Positions 9,701 through 17,074 of a DNA stretch of 64,000 nucleotides are shown here, one piece after another. Source of the DNA: Microbacterium sp. C5A9 (lineage in GTDB: Bacteria > Actinomycetota > Actinomycetes > Actinomycetales > Microbacteriaceae). The position numbers and the translations under genes are program-made. The notes under the pieces were generated by a model that did no database searches, was not told where the DNA came from, and saw only the letters and a program-made list of their open reading frames with translations. Location: the NCBI RefSeq assembly GCF_022627955.1, contig NZ_JABXGD010000005.1, forward strand, positions 62,001 through 126,000. The letters are read 5' to 3'. How positions within the stretch are numbered: the first letter of the stretch is position 1; every line of letters starts with the position of its first letter.

Positions 9701-12285
9701 CCCCGTCGGCGGACCTCTCGATCGTGAAGACCAGCTCGGTGTCGCCCGCTCCGCTGAACGGGGCGATCACGTACACGATCGTCGTCACGAACGACGGCCC
9801 CGGGGCGGCATCCGACGTCGCGGTCTCCGATGCCCTGCCGGCCGGTCTGCTCGACGCGACCACGCCGACCGAGGATTGCGCGATCACGGGCGGACAGCTC
9901 GACTGCCAGGTCGGTGAGCTGGCGCTCGGCGCGACGTTCACCGCCACGGTGAGCGGCACGGTGGATCCCGCGCTCGCCGACGCCACGCTGGCGAACACCG
10001 CGACCGTGACCTCGACGACGCCGGACCCCGACGGGTCGGACAACTCCTCGACGGTGGAGGTGCCGGTGTCGGGCACCCCGCAGGTCGCGCTCCTGAAGGA
10101 GGTCTCGGCCCCGGTCGACGCCAACGGCTCAGGGCGCATCGACGCCGGGGACACGGTCGCGTACACCTTCACGGTGAGCAACACCGGTGACGTGACCCTG
10201 ACGTCGGCGGCGATCACCGACCCGATGCTCGGCGGCGCGCTCACCTGTGCGGCCCTCGAGACTCCTCTCGCCCCGGGCGACGAGGTCGTCTGCGGGCCGG
10301 TCGAGCACGTGCTCACGCAGCAGGACCTCGACGCGGCGACGGTGCGCAACGAGGCGTCGGTGGCCGCGGAGTCCGCTCAGGGCCCGGCATCCGACGACGC
10401 CGAGGCCACCGTGCTCGTGCCTGCCGTGAACGGCATCGTGCTGACGAAGTCCGCGAGCGCCGTGGTGGATGCCGACGGCGACGGTGCAGCGAGCGCGGGC
10501 GACACCATCGCCTACGGCTTCACCGTCACGAACAGCGGCACGACCACGCTGACGAACGCGCAGATCTCCGACCCGCTGCTCGGCGGGGCGGTCCCGTGCG
10601 CGGCCCTCGACGGGATCTCCCTCGCGCCGGGGCAGTCCGTGGATTGCGCTCCCGTCGATCACACCCTGACCCAGGGGGACATCGACGAGGGCATCGTCCG
10701 CAACACCGCCACGGTCACGGCGGATGCACCCGTGGGAACCGTGTCCGACACCGCATCCGTCTCGGCGGACATCGACCGCACCGCCGGCGTCGAGCTGCGG
10801 AAGAGCGTCGGCCAGGTGCAGGACGCGAACGGCGACGGCGTCGTCGGTGCCGGTGACACGGTCGAGTACACCTTCCGCGCACGCAACACCGGCACCACGA
10901 CGCTGAGCGACGTGACCGTCGTCGATCCGCTGCTGGGTGACGGCGCACTGTGCACCGTCGGCACGCTCACCGTCGGTGAGGCGCTGGACTGCGGGCCCTT
11001 CACCTACCTGCTCACCCAGGAGGACATCGAGAACGGCGGCCGCACGAACACCGCGACCGTCGCCGGTACGAGTCCGCTCGGCGGCGTGGGGGACGAGTCC
11101 TCCGTCGACGTCGTGCTGGCAGGGACTCCGGGTGTCGAGCTGACGAAGACCCCGGGTGCTCCGGTGGACGCGAACGGCGACGGGATGATCGGAGCGGGTG
11201 ACACGATCGGCTACACGTTCACGATCCGCAACTCCGGCACGATCGCGCTGACCGCCCTGGTGCTCGACGACCCGCTGCTCGGCGGAGTCGTGGACTGCCC
11301 CGCTCTGTCCGACCTCGCTCTCGCCCCGGGTGAGACGGTCGACTGCGGTCCGGTCGACTATGTGCTCGCGCAGGGCGACGTCGATGCCGGCATCGTGCGC
11401 AACACGGCGACGATCGCCGCGCAGTCGGTCGGCGGCGAGGTCACGGACTCCGCCCAGGCCGACGTGACGGTGATCGGCACCGACGCGCTCACCCTTCTCA
11501 AGTCGGCGGCTGCGGTCGTCGACGCGAACGGAAGCGGGCGGACGGATGCCGGCGACACCATCGCCTACACGTTCACCGTCACGAACACGGGAACCACGAC
11601 CCTGAGCGACATCGCGGTCGAGGACCCCCGGCTCGACGGCGCGGTCGTCTGCGACACGACCGAACTCTCCCCCGGAGAGGCGATCGTGTGCGAGGGGCCC
11701 GCGGCGGTGCTCACGCAGGCCGAGATCGACGCCGGCGAGATCGTCAACACGGCGACGGCCACGGGAACCGGGACGGGAACAGTCCCGCCGTCCGTCGAGG
11801 TCACCGTGACCACGCCGCTCGACGCGCAGCCCGCGATCGCCCTGGCGAAGACCGGCGGCGAGTATGCCGACACCAACGGCACCGGCACGATGGATGCGGG
11901 CGACACCGTGCGGTTCCGCTTCACCGTGACGAACACGGGGTCACGGACGGTGACGTCGGCGTCGGTCGACGACCCGATGCTCGGTGGGCAGCTCGACTGC
12001 GAGATCCCCGCACTGGCACCCGGTGACACGGCGGAGTGCGGTCCCATCGCCTACACGCTCACCGCGGCCGACATCGCGAGCGGCAAGGTGGTGAACGTCG
12101 CGACCGTGACAGCGAGCGCGGGAGGCATCGTCGTCTCGGGTGCGGCCACCGCGACCGTCGAGCTCGACGTGCTGGCGACCACCGGCGGCCTCATCACAGG
12201 ACTCGGGTGGGCGCTGGCTCTGCTCGCGATCGGCGGTCTCGTGCTGCTGATCTCGCGCATCCGACGCCGCGAGGTCGCCGCCTGA
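6748..12285 (+). CDS. Giant DUF11-repeat cell-wall-anchored surface protein (LATTG)
   Basis: An 1845-residue secreted protein. Residues 1 to ~40 are a signal peptide ending AAAA before QDP. Residues ~45-215 form a lectin-like jelly-roll module (GGFEAP, PGWSTND, FLDDITFG). About 13 DUF11 immunoglobulin-like repeats follow: one divergent, six beginning ADL/ADV plus a KT-type motif, and six of another kind that each carry D-x-N-G-D/S-G-x-x-x-A-G-D, resembling a calcium loop. The C-terminus is LATTG, a hydrophobic helix and RIRRR, the substrate signal for actinobacterial class E sortase. GTG 6748 is supported by AAGAGGA about 6 nt upstream. The role is probably adhesin or cell-surface stalk. No sortase gene is in the window. 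Confidence 0.9.
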   Translation: MSAHAHSSIRRAIAGATAAVLLAVGLTVVTETVAPLPAAAAQDPTVCQNTVALTNGGFEAPTIGNATYQLIPQAQVPGWSTNDSQNQIEIWSSGFLGVPSAAGRQFAELNANSASRLFQDVATTPGQTLSWSLKHRGRSGTDVMRVLIGSPSGALVQNGPNLTDGTAAWGTHTGTYTVPAGQTTTRFAFEAVSATGGASQGNFLDDITFGTGPCLITSKTVANLTRGGTTAEVGDVLRYTVTTRNDGGNPALESVSADQLASGIDFVPGSIRIVSGPGAGALTDPANDDRGDYTAGDRTVRVRLGDSGTATAGGSIGVGASTTYTFDAKVNTSAADGVVLNEARVAFRDAVVNQNRTSISQETQTPVNPAADLAITKTLDTSPLVAGEPATFTIAVTNNGPQVGTGVTVNDAVPGGLTGATATSSAGTCTVGGSISCALPDLAVGASETITVTGTVSPSFSPGDGLANNASVTGSRTDPDPANNTANAVGTLETSADVSVTKSYAPATPIAGQNVTYTLITRNDGPSEARDVRLTDPLDPDTAFVSVSTDQGTCADPGTTGIVDCDLGTLAPGAVVTTTIVVTIASGAAVVQNSASVTSSTPDPDPTNNVTSTSFQPDVVADLAVTKTPSVTQVAAGGTVDFTITVTNDGDSDAVNAVLDDTVPAGFTVTGVTTPAGADCSFTDAAVRCTWATLVNEATAEIVVSTVVSPDAPAGTVINTASIASPAQDIDTTDNSDSAEVEIVQSADLGIAKTAPATGTPGSAFTYSLAVTNNGPSVARAVTLTDTLPADFTAESTSDAGCLISAGTVSCTVGDLAPSATVTVDIVGTWSATATGRIENTATTTSATPDPTDGNNTSTVGVDLTPSADVSVEKTTSTPSVPLGGQASFVITVRNDGPSAAAGVVVSEAAPAGLAIIAATPSTGTWSEADQQWTVGTLLPGDTATLEVTARATGIGAPENTATVTSPTPDPDPTDNTDTTPVTVTPSADLSIVKTSSVSPAPLNGAITYTIVVTNDGPGAASDVAVSDALPAGLLDATTPTEDCAITGGQLDCQVGELALGATFTATVSGTVDPALADATLANTATVTSTTPDPDGSDNSSTVEVPVSGTPQVALLKEVSAPVDANGSGRIDAGDTVAYTFTVSNTGDVTLTSAAITDPMLGGALTCAALETPLAPGDEVVCGPVEHVLTQQDLDAATVRNEASVAAESAQGPASDDAEATVLVPAVNGIVLTKSASAVVDADGDGAASAGDTIAYGFTVTNSGTTTLTNAQISDPLLGGAVPCAALDGISLAPGQSVDCAPVDHTLTQGDIDEGIVRNTATVTADAPVGTVSDTASVSADIDRTAGVELRKSVGQVQDANGDGVVGAGDTVEYTFRARNTGTTTLSDVTVVDPLLGDGALCTVGTLTVGEALDCGPFTYLLTQEDIENGGRTNTATVAGTSPLGGVGDESSVDVVLAGTPGVELTKTPGAPVDANGDGMIGAGDTIGYTFTIRNSGTIALTALVLDDPLLGGVVDCPALSDLALAPGETVDCGPVDYVLAQGDVDAGIVRNTATIAAQSVGGEVTDSAQADVTVIGTDALTLLKSAAAVVDANGSGRTDAGDTIAYTFTVTNTGTTTLSDIAVEDPRLDGAVVCDTTELSPGEAIVCEGPAAVLTQAEIDAGEIVNTATATGTGTGTVPPSVEVTVTTPLDAQPAIALAKTGGEYADTNGTGTMDAGDTVRFRFTVTNTGSRTVTSASVDDPMLGGQLDCEIPALAPGDTAECGPIAYTLTAADIASGKVVNVATVTASAGGIVVSGAATATVELDVLATTGGLITGLGWALALLAIGGLVLLISRIRRREVAA

Positions 12286-12301
12286 CGCGTTCCGCCGCCA
12301 T

Positions 12302-12347
12302 GACGATGCAGGTGTCCGCCGTTCACCGGCCGGACACCTGCATCGTC
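12302..12347. terminator. Strong hairpin terminator after the surface-protein gene
   Basis: A perfect 17-bp inverted repeat (GACGATGCAGGTGTCCG, 12302-12318, with its complement at 12331-12347) and a 12-nt loop, 16 nt after the stop codon. There is no long U tract, as is usual in high-GC actinobacteria. It insulates the riboswitch operon from the 5.5-kb gene upstream. Confidence 0.85.
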
Positions 12348-12364
12348 TATCGTCGGTCTCGATA

Positions 12365-12490
12365 GCGCCTAGGGTTCCGGGGCACGCGTGCACTTCTTCG
12401 AGTGCGACGTCCCGTCTGGTCCGAGCGGCGCCACGGTGCTCCTCCGCAGGAGCGCCGTCATCTGACAGGACAAAAGCCCGGAGGACCCCG
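12365..12490 (+). promoter_or_regulatory. ykkC-family riboswitch (probably guanidine-I)
   Basis: The aptamer shows the conserved ykkC blocks in order: CTAGGGTTCCG (12369-12379), CTGGTCCGAGCGGCG, a variable stem, then ACAGGACAAAAGCCCGGAGG (12465-12484). These form the ligand pocket in ykkC RNAs. Subtype 1 binds guanidine; subtypes 2a-2c bind ppGpp, PRPP or (d)ADP. The downstream DMT-type exporter favours the guanidine class. A hairpin GTTCGTCGCG-CCT-CGCGACGGGC follows at about 12490-12512, just before the gene's Shine-Dalgarno sequence, and could be the expression platform acting on translation. Confidence 0.87.
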
Positions 12491-12525
12491 TTCGTCGCGC
12501 CTCGCGACGGGCAGAAGGGTCGGTC

Positions 12526-13395
12526 ATGTCACCTCTCGCGTTCGCGCTCGTCATCGCTGCGGCGGTCACGCACGCCGGGTGGAACGTCATCGCGCATGGC
12601 GTGAGCAGGGCGGGGATGCCGTTCCTCTGGTGGGGAGCGGTCGGCGGGACCGCGGTGTGGATCGGCGTGATCCCGTTCACCGGCGGCCTCGGCACCGACG
12701 ATGTGCTCGCGTTCCTGCTCGGCGTCGGGGTGTCGGCGGTCATGCACGTCGTCTACATGGCCGTGCTGCAGCGGGGCTACCGCGAGGGCAACCTCTCGAC
12801 CGTCTACGCGACGGCGCGGGGCACCGGGCCCTTCCTGTCCGTGCTCGTCGCGGTGCTGCTGCTGGGGGAGCGGCCGTCGGAGATCGCGCTGATCGGTGTC
12901 GCGGCGATCATCCTCGGCGTGGTGGCGATCGGGCTCGTGGACCGCGGGAGGTCGTCCGCATCGTCGCGGCGTCGGATCGATCCGGGGCTCGTCTTCGGTC
13001 TGCTGACGGGTGTCGCGATCGCGGTGTACACGATCTGGGATGCGAACGCCGTGCGCACCTGGAGTCTGTCGCCTGTGGCGTTCATGGTCGGCACGATGCT
13101 GCTCGAGATCCCCTTCTACTCGATCGGCGTGCGAGGTCGCTGGGGTGCGGTGTGGACGCTCGGGCGCACCCAGTGGAGACGCATCGTGGCGTTCAGCATC
13201 CTGTCGCCGCTGTCGTACATCCTGGTGCTCACCGCGATCCAGATCGCTCCGGTCGCTCTCGTCGCGCCGCTGCGCGAGGTGAGCGTGGTGCTCGTCAGCC
13301 TGTTCGGGGTGTTCGTCCTGAAGGAGAGCCGGCCGGGATGGCGGATCGCCGCGTCGGCGGTCGTCGCGGCGGGGATCGTGCTGCTGGCGCTGTGA
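12526..13395 (+). CDS. DMT/EamA-family transporter under riboswitch control
   Basis: A 289-residue drug/metabolite-transporter protein with about 10 hydrophobic helices arranged as two EamA halves; the second half starts near residue 150. The N-terminus (LVIAAAVTHAGWNVIAHG) and the REGNLSTVYATARGTGPFL segment, with a helix-break PL/GTGP motif, are typical. The Shine-Dalgarno AGAAGGG lies 7 nt before ATG 12526, directly after the ykkC aptamer. Riboswitch control and the shared fold with Gdx/SMR exporters suggest export of guanidine or a guanidinylated compound; this is inferred. It is followed after 2 nt by a GNAT gene, so the two form one operon. Confidence 0.87.
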   Translation: MSPLAFALVIAAAVTHAGWNVIAHGVSRAGMPFLWWGAVGGTAVWIGVIPFTGGLGTDDVLAFLLGVGVSAVMHVVYMAVLQRGYREGNLSTVYATARGTGPFLSVLVAVLLLGERPSEIALIGVAAIILGVVAIGLVDRGRSSASSRRRIDPGLVFGLLTGVAIAVYTIWDANAVRTWSLSPVAFMVGTMLLEIPFYSIGVRGRWGAVWTLGRTQWRRIVAFSILSPLSYILVLTAIQIAPVALVAPLREVSVVLVSLFGVFVLKESRPGWRIAASAVVAAGIVLLAL

Positions 13396-13397
13396 GA

Positions 13398-13859
13398 ATG
13401 GATGCCGTGGTCGTGTCCTGGTCGTATCGCCCGAGTGTCCCGTCTGACGCGTCGTGGATGGCGGAGCTGCGCGCCGTCGTGATGCGACCCGACCTCGAAC
13501 GGCTCGGCCGGTTCGATCCCGAGCGGGTGCGGCGGAGATTCCTGGATTCGTTCGTCCCGAGCAACACGCGCGTGATCGTCGTCGACGGCGCGGAGGTGGG
13601 ATCGATCGCCGTGCGGGCTGACGCGGATGCCCTGTGGATCGAGCACTTCTACCTGGCGCCCGAGTGGCAGGGCCGGGGTCTCGGTGGGGCGGTGCTCGCG
13701 GCGGTCCTCGACGACGCCCCCGTCGGGGTGCGACCCGGGCGATATCGGCTGAACGTGCTGCAGGGGAGTCCGGCACGACGTCTGTACGAGCGTCACGGTT
13801 TCGTCGTCGAGAGCGACGACGACGTGGATGTGTTCATGCTGCGGACGTCGGTGAGCTGA
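13398..13859 (+). CDS. GNAT-family N-acetyltransferase
   Basis: A 153-residue GNAT enzyme expected to transfer acetyl from acetyl-CoA to an amine. Motif A/B is clear: IEHFYLAPEWQGRGLGGAVLAAVL contains the Q-x-x-G-x-G-x/A pyrophosphate loop, and LNVLQGSPARRLYERHGF is the classical C-terminal motif. ATG 13398 is 2 nt after the transporter stop, indicating translational coupling, and no separate promoter is evident. As the second gene behind the ykkC riboswitch it may modify the same class of compound that the transporter handles. The acceptor substrate is not deducible. Confidence 0.85.
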   Translation: MDAVVVSWSYRPSVPSDASWMAELRAVVMRPDLERLGRFDPERVRRRFLDSFVPSNTRVIVVDGAEVGSIAVRADADALWIEHFYLAPEWQGRGLGGAVLAAVLDDAPVGVRPGRYRLNVLQGSPARRLYERHGFVVESDDDVDVFMLRTSVS

Positions 13860-13928
13860 CTCCGTCGGGACGGCCTGTGGGGTGACGGTGCGTTGAGGCG
13901 GGGCGTCGAGGTGTTTCGCGCCGTGTCG

Positions 13929-13950
13929 CCCCGTGTCGGGGGGTGTTTTT
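13929..13950 (+). terminator. Rho-independent terminator after the DMT-GNAT operon
   Basis: CCCCG-TGT-CGGGG stem-loop (13929-13941) followed by GGTGTTTTT. It lies 70 nt downstream of the GNAT stop. The remaining ~100 bp to the next gene is G-rich and holds no other recognisable element. Confidence 0.6.
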
Positions 13951-14057
13951 CGGGATGCTGGGACGGTGGTGTGGTGTTCCGGAATATGCTTCTGATCTGG
14001 CCGATTAGTGGCGGGTTTCGGGGTGGGAATGTCGGTGGTGGCGGGTTGGATGGGGTC

Positions 14058-15689
14058 ATGCCCACCCGCACTCGCATGCTCCTGGATCAGGCCGTCGCCT
14101 GCCTCGATGAGGTGCTCGCCGACACGTCGTTGGCGGGGTTGACCGAGGCGGAGCGTGTCGACGTGCTGGTGTCGGCGGGGGCGGTGTTCCGGCGGGTGGA
14201 GGCGGTGGTCGTGGAGACCCTCGCGACCACGAACGGGACGGATCTGGCGCAGGCGGCGGGATGCCGGTCGGAGAACGAACTGCTGCAACGCACGTTGCTC
14301 ACGGACGTATCGGCGGCGACGCGGATCGGCCGCGTCGCCGACCTGACACGCCGGGAAGTGAGTCTCGTGTCCGGGGAGCGGCTGCCGGCCCGGTGGCCGG
14401 CCCTGCGGGAAGCATTGTTGGAGGGGGCGGTGAGCGTGGCGGGGTTCCTCGCCGCGGTCGGCCCCCTGGAGAAGTGCCGCGACCGGATCACGCTCGAGGA
14501 GCGACTCGGGGCGGATGAGTTCCTCGCCGAACAGGCCCGCGGCGTCCGGGATGTCGATGCGGGGCAGGACGCGCCGCGGGGGCCGAAGCCGACGCCCGCG
14601 GATCTGCATATCCTCGCCCACGCCCTCGCCGCGATCCTGGACCCGGACGGCGCGGAACCCGATGACAAGAACGCCCAGCACCATCGCGGGGTCACGCTCG
14701 GACGGTTGAAGGACGGGTTGCGGTCGATCCGGGGCTGGTTGTCGCCGGAGGTCGCGGCACAGTTGGAGGCGATCTTCGACGCGATCAACAACCCGCGCGG
14801 CGACGGGGCACCCGAACCCGGAGTCAGGTTCACACCGGAGGACGACAGCGGCGACAGCGAGGGCGGATTCGATCCCGCGGCCGCTGGCGAGGCGCACCGC
14901 CCCACGACTCGCACTGGCACTCGCACTGACCGGACTCACACCCACGCCGAGGGTGGGTTCGATCCCGCAGCCGAGGGTCTTCCGGACACCGAGGACCGGT
15001 TCAACTGTGATCCGCGTGCGGTGATCGACTCACGCTCCGCGTCCCAGAAACGCCACGACGCGTTCGCCGCGGCGATCGGTATCGCGGCCCGTCACCGCTC
15101 GATGCCCACCGTCGCCGGGGCCTCCCCGACACTGGTCGTCACGATCGACGCGACAGACCTCGCGGGCGGGACCGGGTGGGCGCGGCTCCCCGGCGCGCAC
15201 GGGCACCCGTTCGCCCACACCCCCGCCCGCGTCGCCGCGCAGACCGGCTGCACCGGCACGATCCACCGCGTCGTCATGGACGAAGGACGCATCATCTCCC
15301 TCAGCACCACGAACCGGGTCTTCACCGCCCACCAACGCCTCGCGATCATCGCCCGCGACCACGAATGCCTCATCCCCGGCTGCCACACCCCCGCAACCTG
15401 GTGCGAAATCCACCACGTCACCGAACACGCCCACGGCGGCCCCACCCACACCGACAACGGCGTCCCCCTCTGCTACTACCACCACCGCAGTCTCAACGGA
15501 TCCGGATGGCACATCCGCATGCACAACGGCACCCCCCAAATCCAAGGACCCCCCTGGTGGGACCCCCACCAGCACTGGCACACCCCCACACCCAGCCTCC
15601 CCGACAAGACCCTTCCCAGCGACGCCTTCCGCGATAGCACCGTTGCTGATGACACCCGGACGAGCCCCGCGAGGGCGGGCGTCGGATGA
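14058..15689 (+). CDS. DUF222 (13E12 repeat) HNH endonuclease-like protein
   Basis: A 543-residue member of the DUF222/13E12 family common and multicopy in actinobacteria. DUF222 spans about residues 10-370. The HNH domain is at about 430-480, with C-x4-C (HECLIPGC), IHHVTEHAHGGPT, a downstream NG and CYYHH, all zinc or catalytic positions. ATG 14058 is chosen because similarity begins there (MPTRTRMLLDQAV). Residues ~270-312 are low complexity, with EGGFDPAA occurring twice. Coding-strand composition changes sharply after about 15170, becoming very C-rich and G-poor, unlike its neighbours. The role is uncertain; a retrohoming-independent nuclease or a selfish-like repeat family has been suggested for such genes. 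Confidence 0.88.
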   Translation: MPTRTRMLLDQAVACLDEVLADTSLAGLTEAERVDVLVSAGAVFRRVEAVVVETLATTNGTDLAQAAGCRSENELLQRTLLTDVSAATRIGRVADLTRREVSLVSGERLPARWPALREALLEGAVSVAGFLAAVGPLEKCRDRITLEERLGADEFLAEQARGVRDVDAGQDAPRGPKPTPADLHILAHALAAILDPDGAEPDDKNAQHHRGVTLGRLKDGLRSIRGWLSPEVAAQLEAIFDAINNPRGDGAPEPGVRFTPEDDSGDSEGGFDPAAAGEAHRPTTRTGTRTDRTHTHAEGGFDPAAEGLPDTEDRFNCDPRAVIDSRSASQKRHDAFAAAIGIAARHRSMPTVAGASPTLVVTIDATDLAGGTGWARLPGAHGHPFAHTPARVAAQTGCTGTIHRVVMDEGRIISLSTTNRVFTAHQRLAIIARDHECLIPGCHTPATWCEIHHVTEHAHGGPTHTDNGVPLCYYHHRSLNGSGWHIRMHNGTPQIQGPPWWDPHQHWHTPTPSLPDKTLPSDAFRDSTVADDTRTSPARAGVG

Positions 15690-15693
15690 TCGC

Positions 15694-15738
15694 AGCAACC
15701 AAGGTTGCTAATACATGCTTAGCAAGGTACGTTGCTAA
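15694..15738. promoter_or_regulatory. Twin palindromes flanking the -10 box of the HTH gene
   Basis: Two inverted repeats: AGCAACC-AA-GGTTGCT (15694-15709) and TTAGCAA-N6-TTGCTAA (15719-15738). TAATAC (15709-15714) between them is a good -10 box, which would place the start of transcription inside the second palindrome. All four half-sites share the AGCAA/TTGCT core. Autoregulation by the adjacent HTH protein is the simplest reading. Confidence 0.7.
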
Positions 15739-15740
15739 CC

Positions 15741-15989
15741 ATGCATTCCACCCAGTTGGCGGCGGCCGCCGACGATCTCCTGCACCCCCGCGAGGGGCTC
15801 CGCGCTGTCGCGGCGCTGCGACTGCACGTCGAGGCGCTCGAGTTCCAGCAGGTCGAAGCGGCTCTGCGAGCGGGATTCAGCTGGACCCAGATCGCCGAAC
15901 TGCTCGGGGTGACCCGGCAGGCCGTGCACAAGAAGTACGGCAAGCGCGTCGACCCGAGCATCGAGATCCCGAGACGGAGCCGCTCATGA
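15741..15989 (+). CDS. Small helix-turn-helix protein, coupled to the Clp-N gene
   Basis: An 82-residue protein. The HTH lies at residues ~46-72 (FSWTQIAELLGVTRQAVHKKYGKRV), preceded by an N-terminal helix rich in Leu/Glu that may dimerise (LRAVAALRLHVEALEFQQVEAAL). ATG 15741 is preferred over the in-frame TTG 15732, because the TTG lies inside the second palindrome. It overlaps the Clp-N gene by ATGA. Such small HTH plus Clp-N pairs recur in actinobacteria and are usually viewed as a regulator with its partner. DNA targets are probably the AGCAA palindromes just upstream. Confidence 0.82.
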   Translation: MHSTQLAAAADDLLHPREGLRAVAALRLHVEALEFQQVEAALRAGFSWTQIAELLGVTRQAVHKKYGKRVDPSIEIPRRSRS

Positions 15990-17041
15990 GTCGCATCGTC
16001 CGCACCATGAAGTGGTTCCGCGAGATGAGCGTCCTCGCCGAAGACGAGCAGCGCCGCCTCAGGCATCCTGAGATCGATGTCGAGCACCTCTTCCTCGCCC
16101 TCCTCAGCATCGGCGGGCCGGTGACGGATGCCCTCGCACGCGACGGGGTCACGCTCGCCGCAGCGCGGACCGCGTTCCAAACCCTGCACGCGAACCGTCT
16201 CGCCCGGCTGGGAGTGTCACCAGAGGGGCGCGATGCCGACCGACGGATCCCCGAGGGCACCACCCGCGGCGGCTTCGTCTACCGAGACGGTGTTCGCGTG
16301 ATGCTCGAGAATGCGGCGGCAGACCCGCACCCGGATCGTGCGCTCTTCGCCGCGCTGGTGGACGAGCCGTCAGGACACGTGCGCGAAGTGCTCCGAGAGC
16401 TCGGGATCGGCACCCATACAGGCACCGGCACAGACGCCTACACAGGCATCGACATAGGCACAGGCATCGACACCGGCACCGATGCCCTCGCATCGGGCAT
16501 CTCCGACGCGGTGGTCCGAGAGGACACCGGCGCTCGCGAGGCGCGGCCGGGCGCCCCGCGCGAGTACCGCCGCTTCGTGCCCTTCCCGATGGATGAGGTG
16601 CGGTCGCTCGTGTCCAGTCCGGAGCGCTGGCTGGACTGGAACGACTTCGAGGCGCAGGCGGCGACCGTGAGTGCGAGCGGGACGGTGCACGCGCAGACCC
16701 GTGAGCGCCGTATCGACGGGCGGCCGGCCCGAGTCCGACCGGCGTACGCCACCACCGATCACCGCATCCGCTCCCAGGTCCGCTCGAGTCGCATCGAATG
16801 GGAGCGCTCGTTTCCGCTGGCTCCACAGTCCGTGAACCAGATCCTGCGCATCGAGCTCCTGCCGCGCGGAACAGGAACCGACCTGGTGCTCTCACTGCGT
16901 CGAGCCGCGAGCGACGCCTCCACAGACGGTGCGCGTCATCGGTCCATACGCGCCCTGCTGCTCGCACCGATTCGCCGCGTCGTCGTCCGCGCTCACCTGC
17001 GAGGCAAGGCAGACAACGTCTCGCGGGCGCTCCGCAGCTGA
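15986..17041 (+). CDS. Clp N-terminal-domain protein with C-terminal SRPBCC-like region
   Basis: A 351-residue protein. Residues ~12-145 are a double Clp-N repeat (DEQRRLRHPEIDVEHLFLALL, then NAAADPHPDRALFAALVDEPSGHVREVLRELGI) as in ClpC substrate/adaptor domains, but no AAA+ ATPase follows. Residues ~146-172 are a Gly/Thr-rich linker written in DNA as repeated ACAGGC-like hexamers. Residues ~190-350 (YRRFVPFPMDEVRSLVSSPERWLDWN onward) look like an SRPBCC ligand-binding fold, a weak call. It could tie the HTH partner to Clp proteolysis or sense a small ligand; both are inferences. Translationally coupled to the upstream HTH gene. Confidence 0.75.
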   Translation: MSRIVRTMKWFREMSVLAEDEQRRLRHPEIDVEHLFLALLSIGGPVTDALARDGVTLAAARTAFQTLHANRLARLGVSPEGRDADRRIPEGTTRGGFVYRDGVRVMLENAAADPHPDRALFAALVDEPSGHVREVLRELGIGTHTGTGTDAYTGIDIGTGIDTGTDALASGISDAVVREDTGAREARPGAPREYRRFVPFPMDEVRSLVSSPERWLDWNDFEAQAATVSASGTVHAQTRERRIDGRPARVRPAYATTDHRIRSQVRSSRIEWERSFPLAPQSVNQILRIELLPRGTGTDLVLSLRRAASDASTDGARHRSIRALLLAPIRRVVVRAHLRGKADNVSRALRS

Positions 17042-17074
17042 CGAGCGCCGGGGCACCGGCGGGCCGGGCGAGGG

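Noticed and set aside
14058..15689. Group II intron or transposon-encoded HNH enzyme
   Set aside because: No reverse transcriptase, intron RNA domains, terminal repeats or target duplication seen around it.
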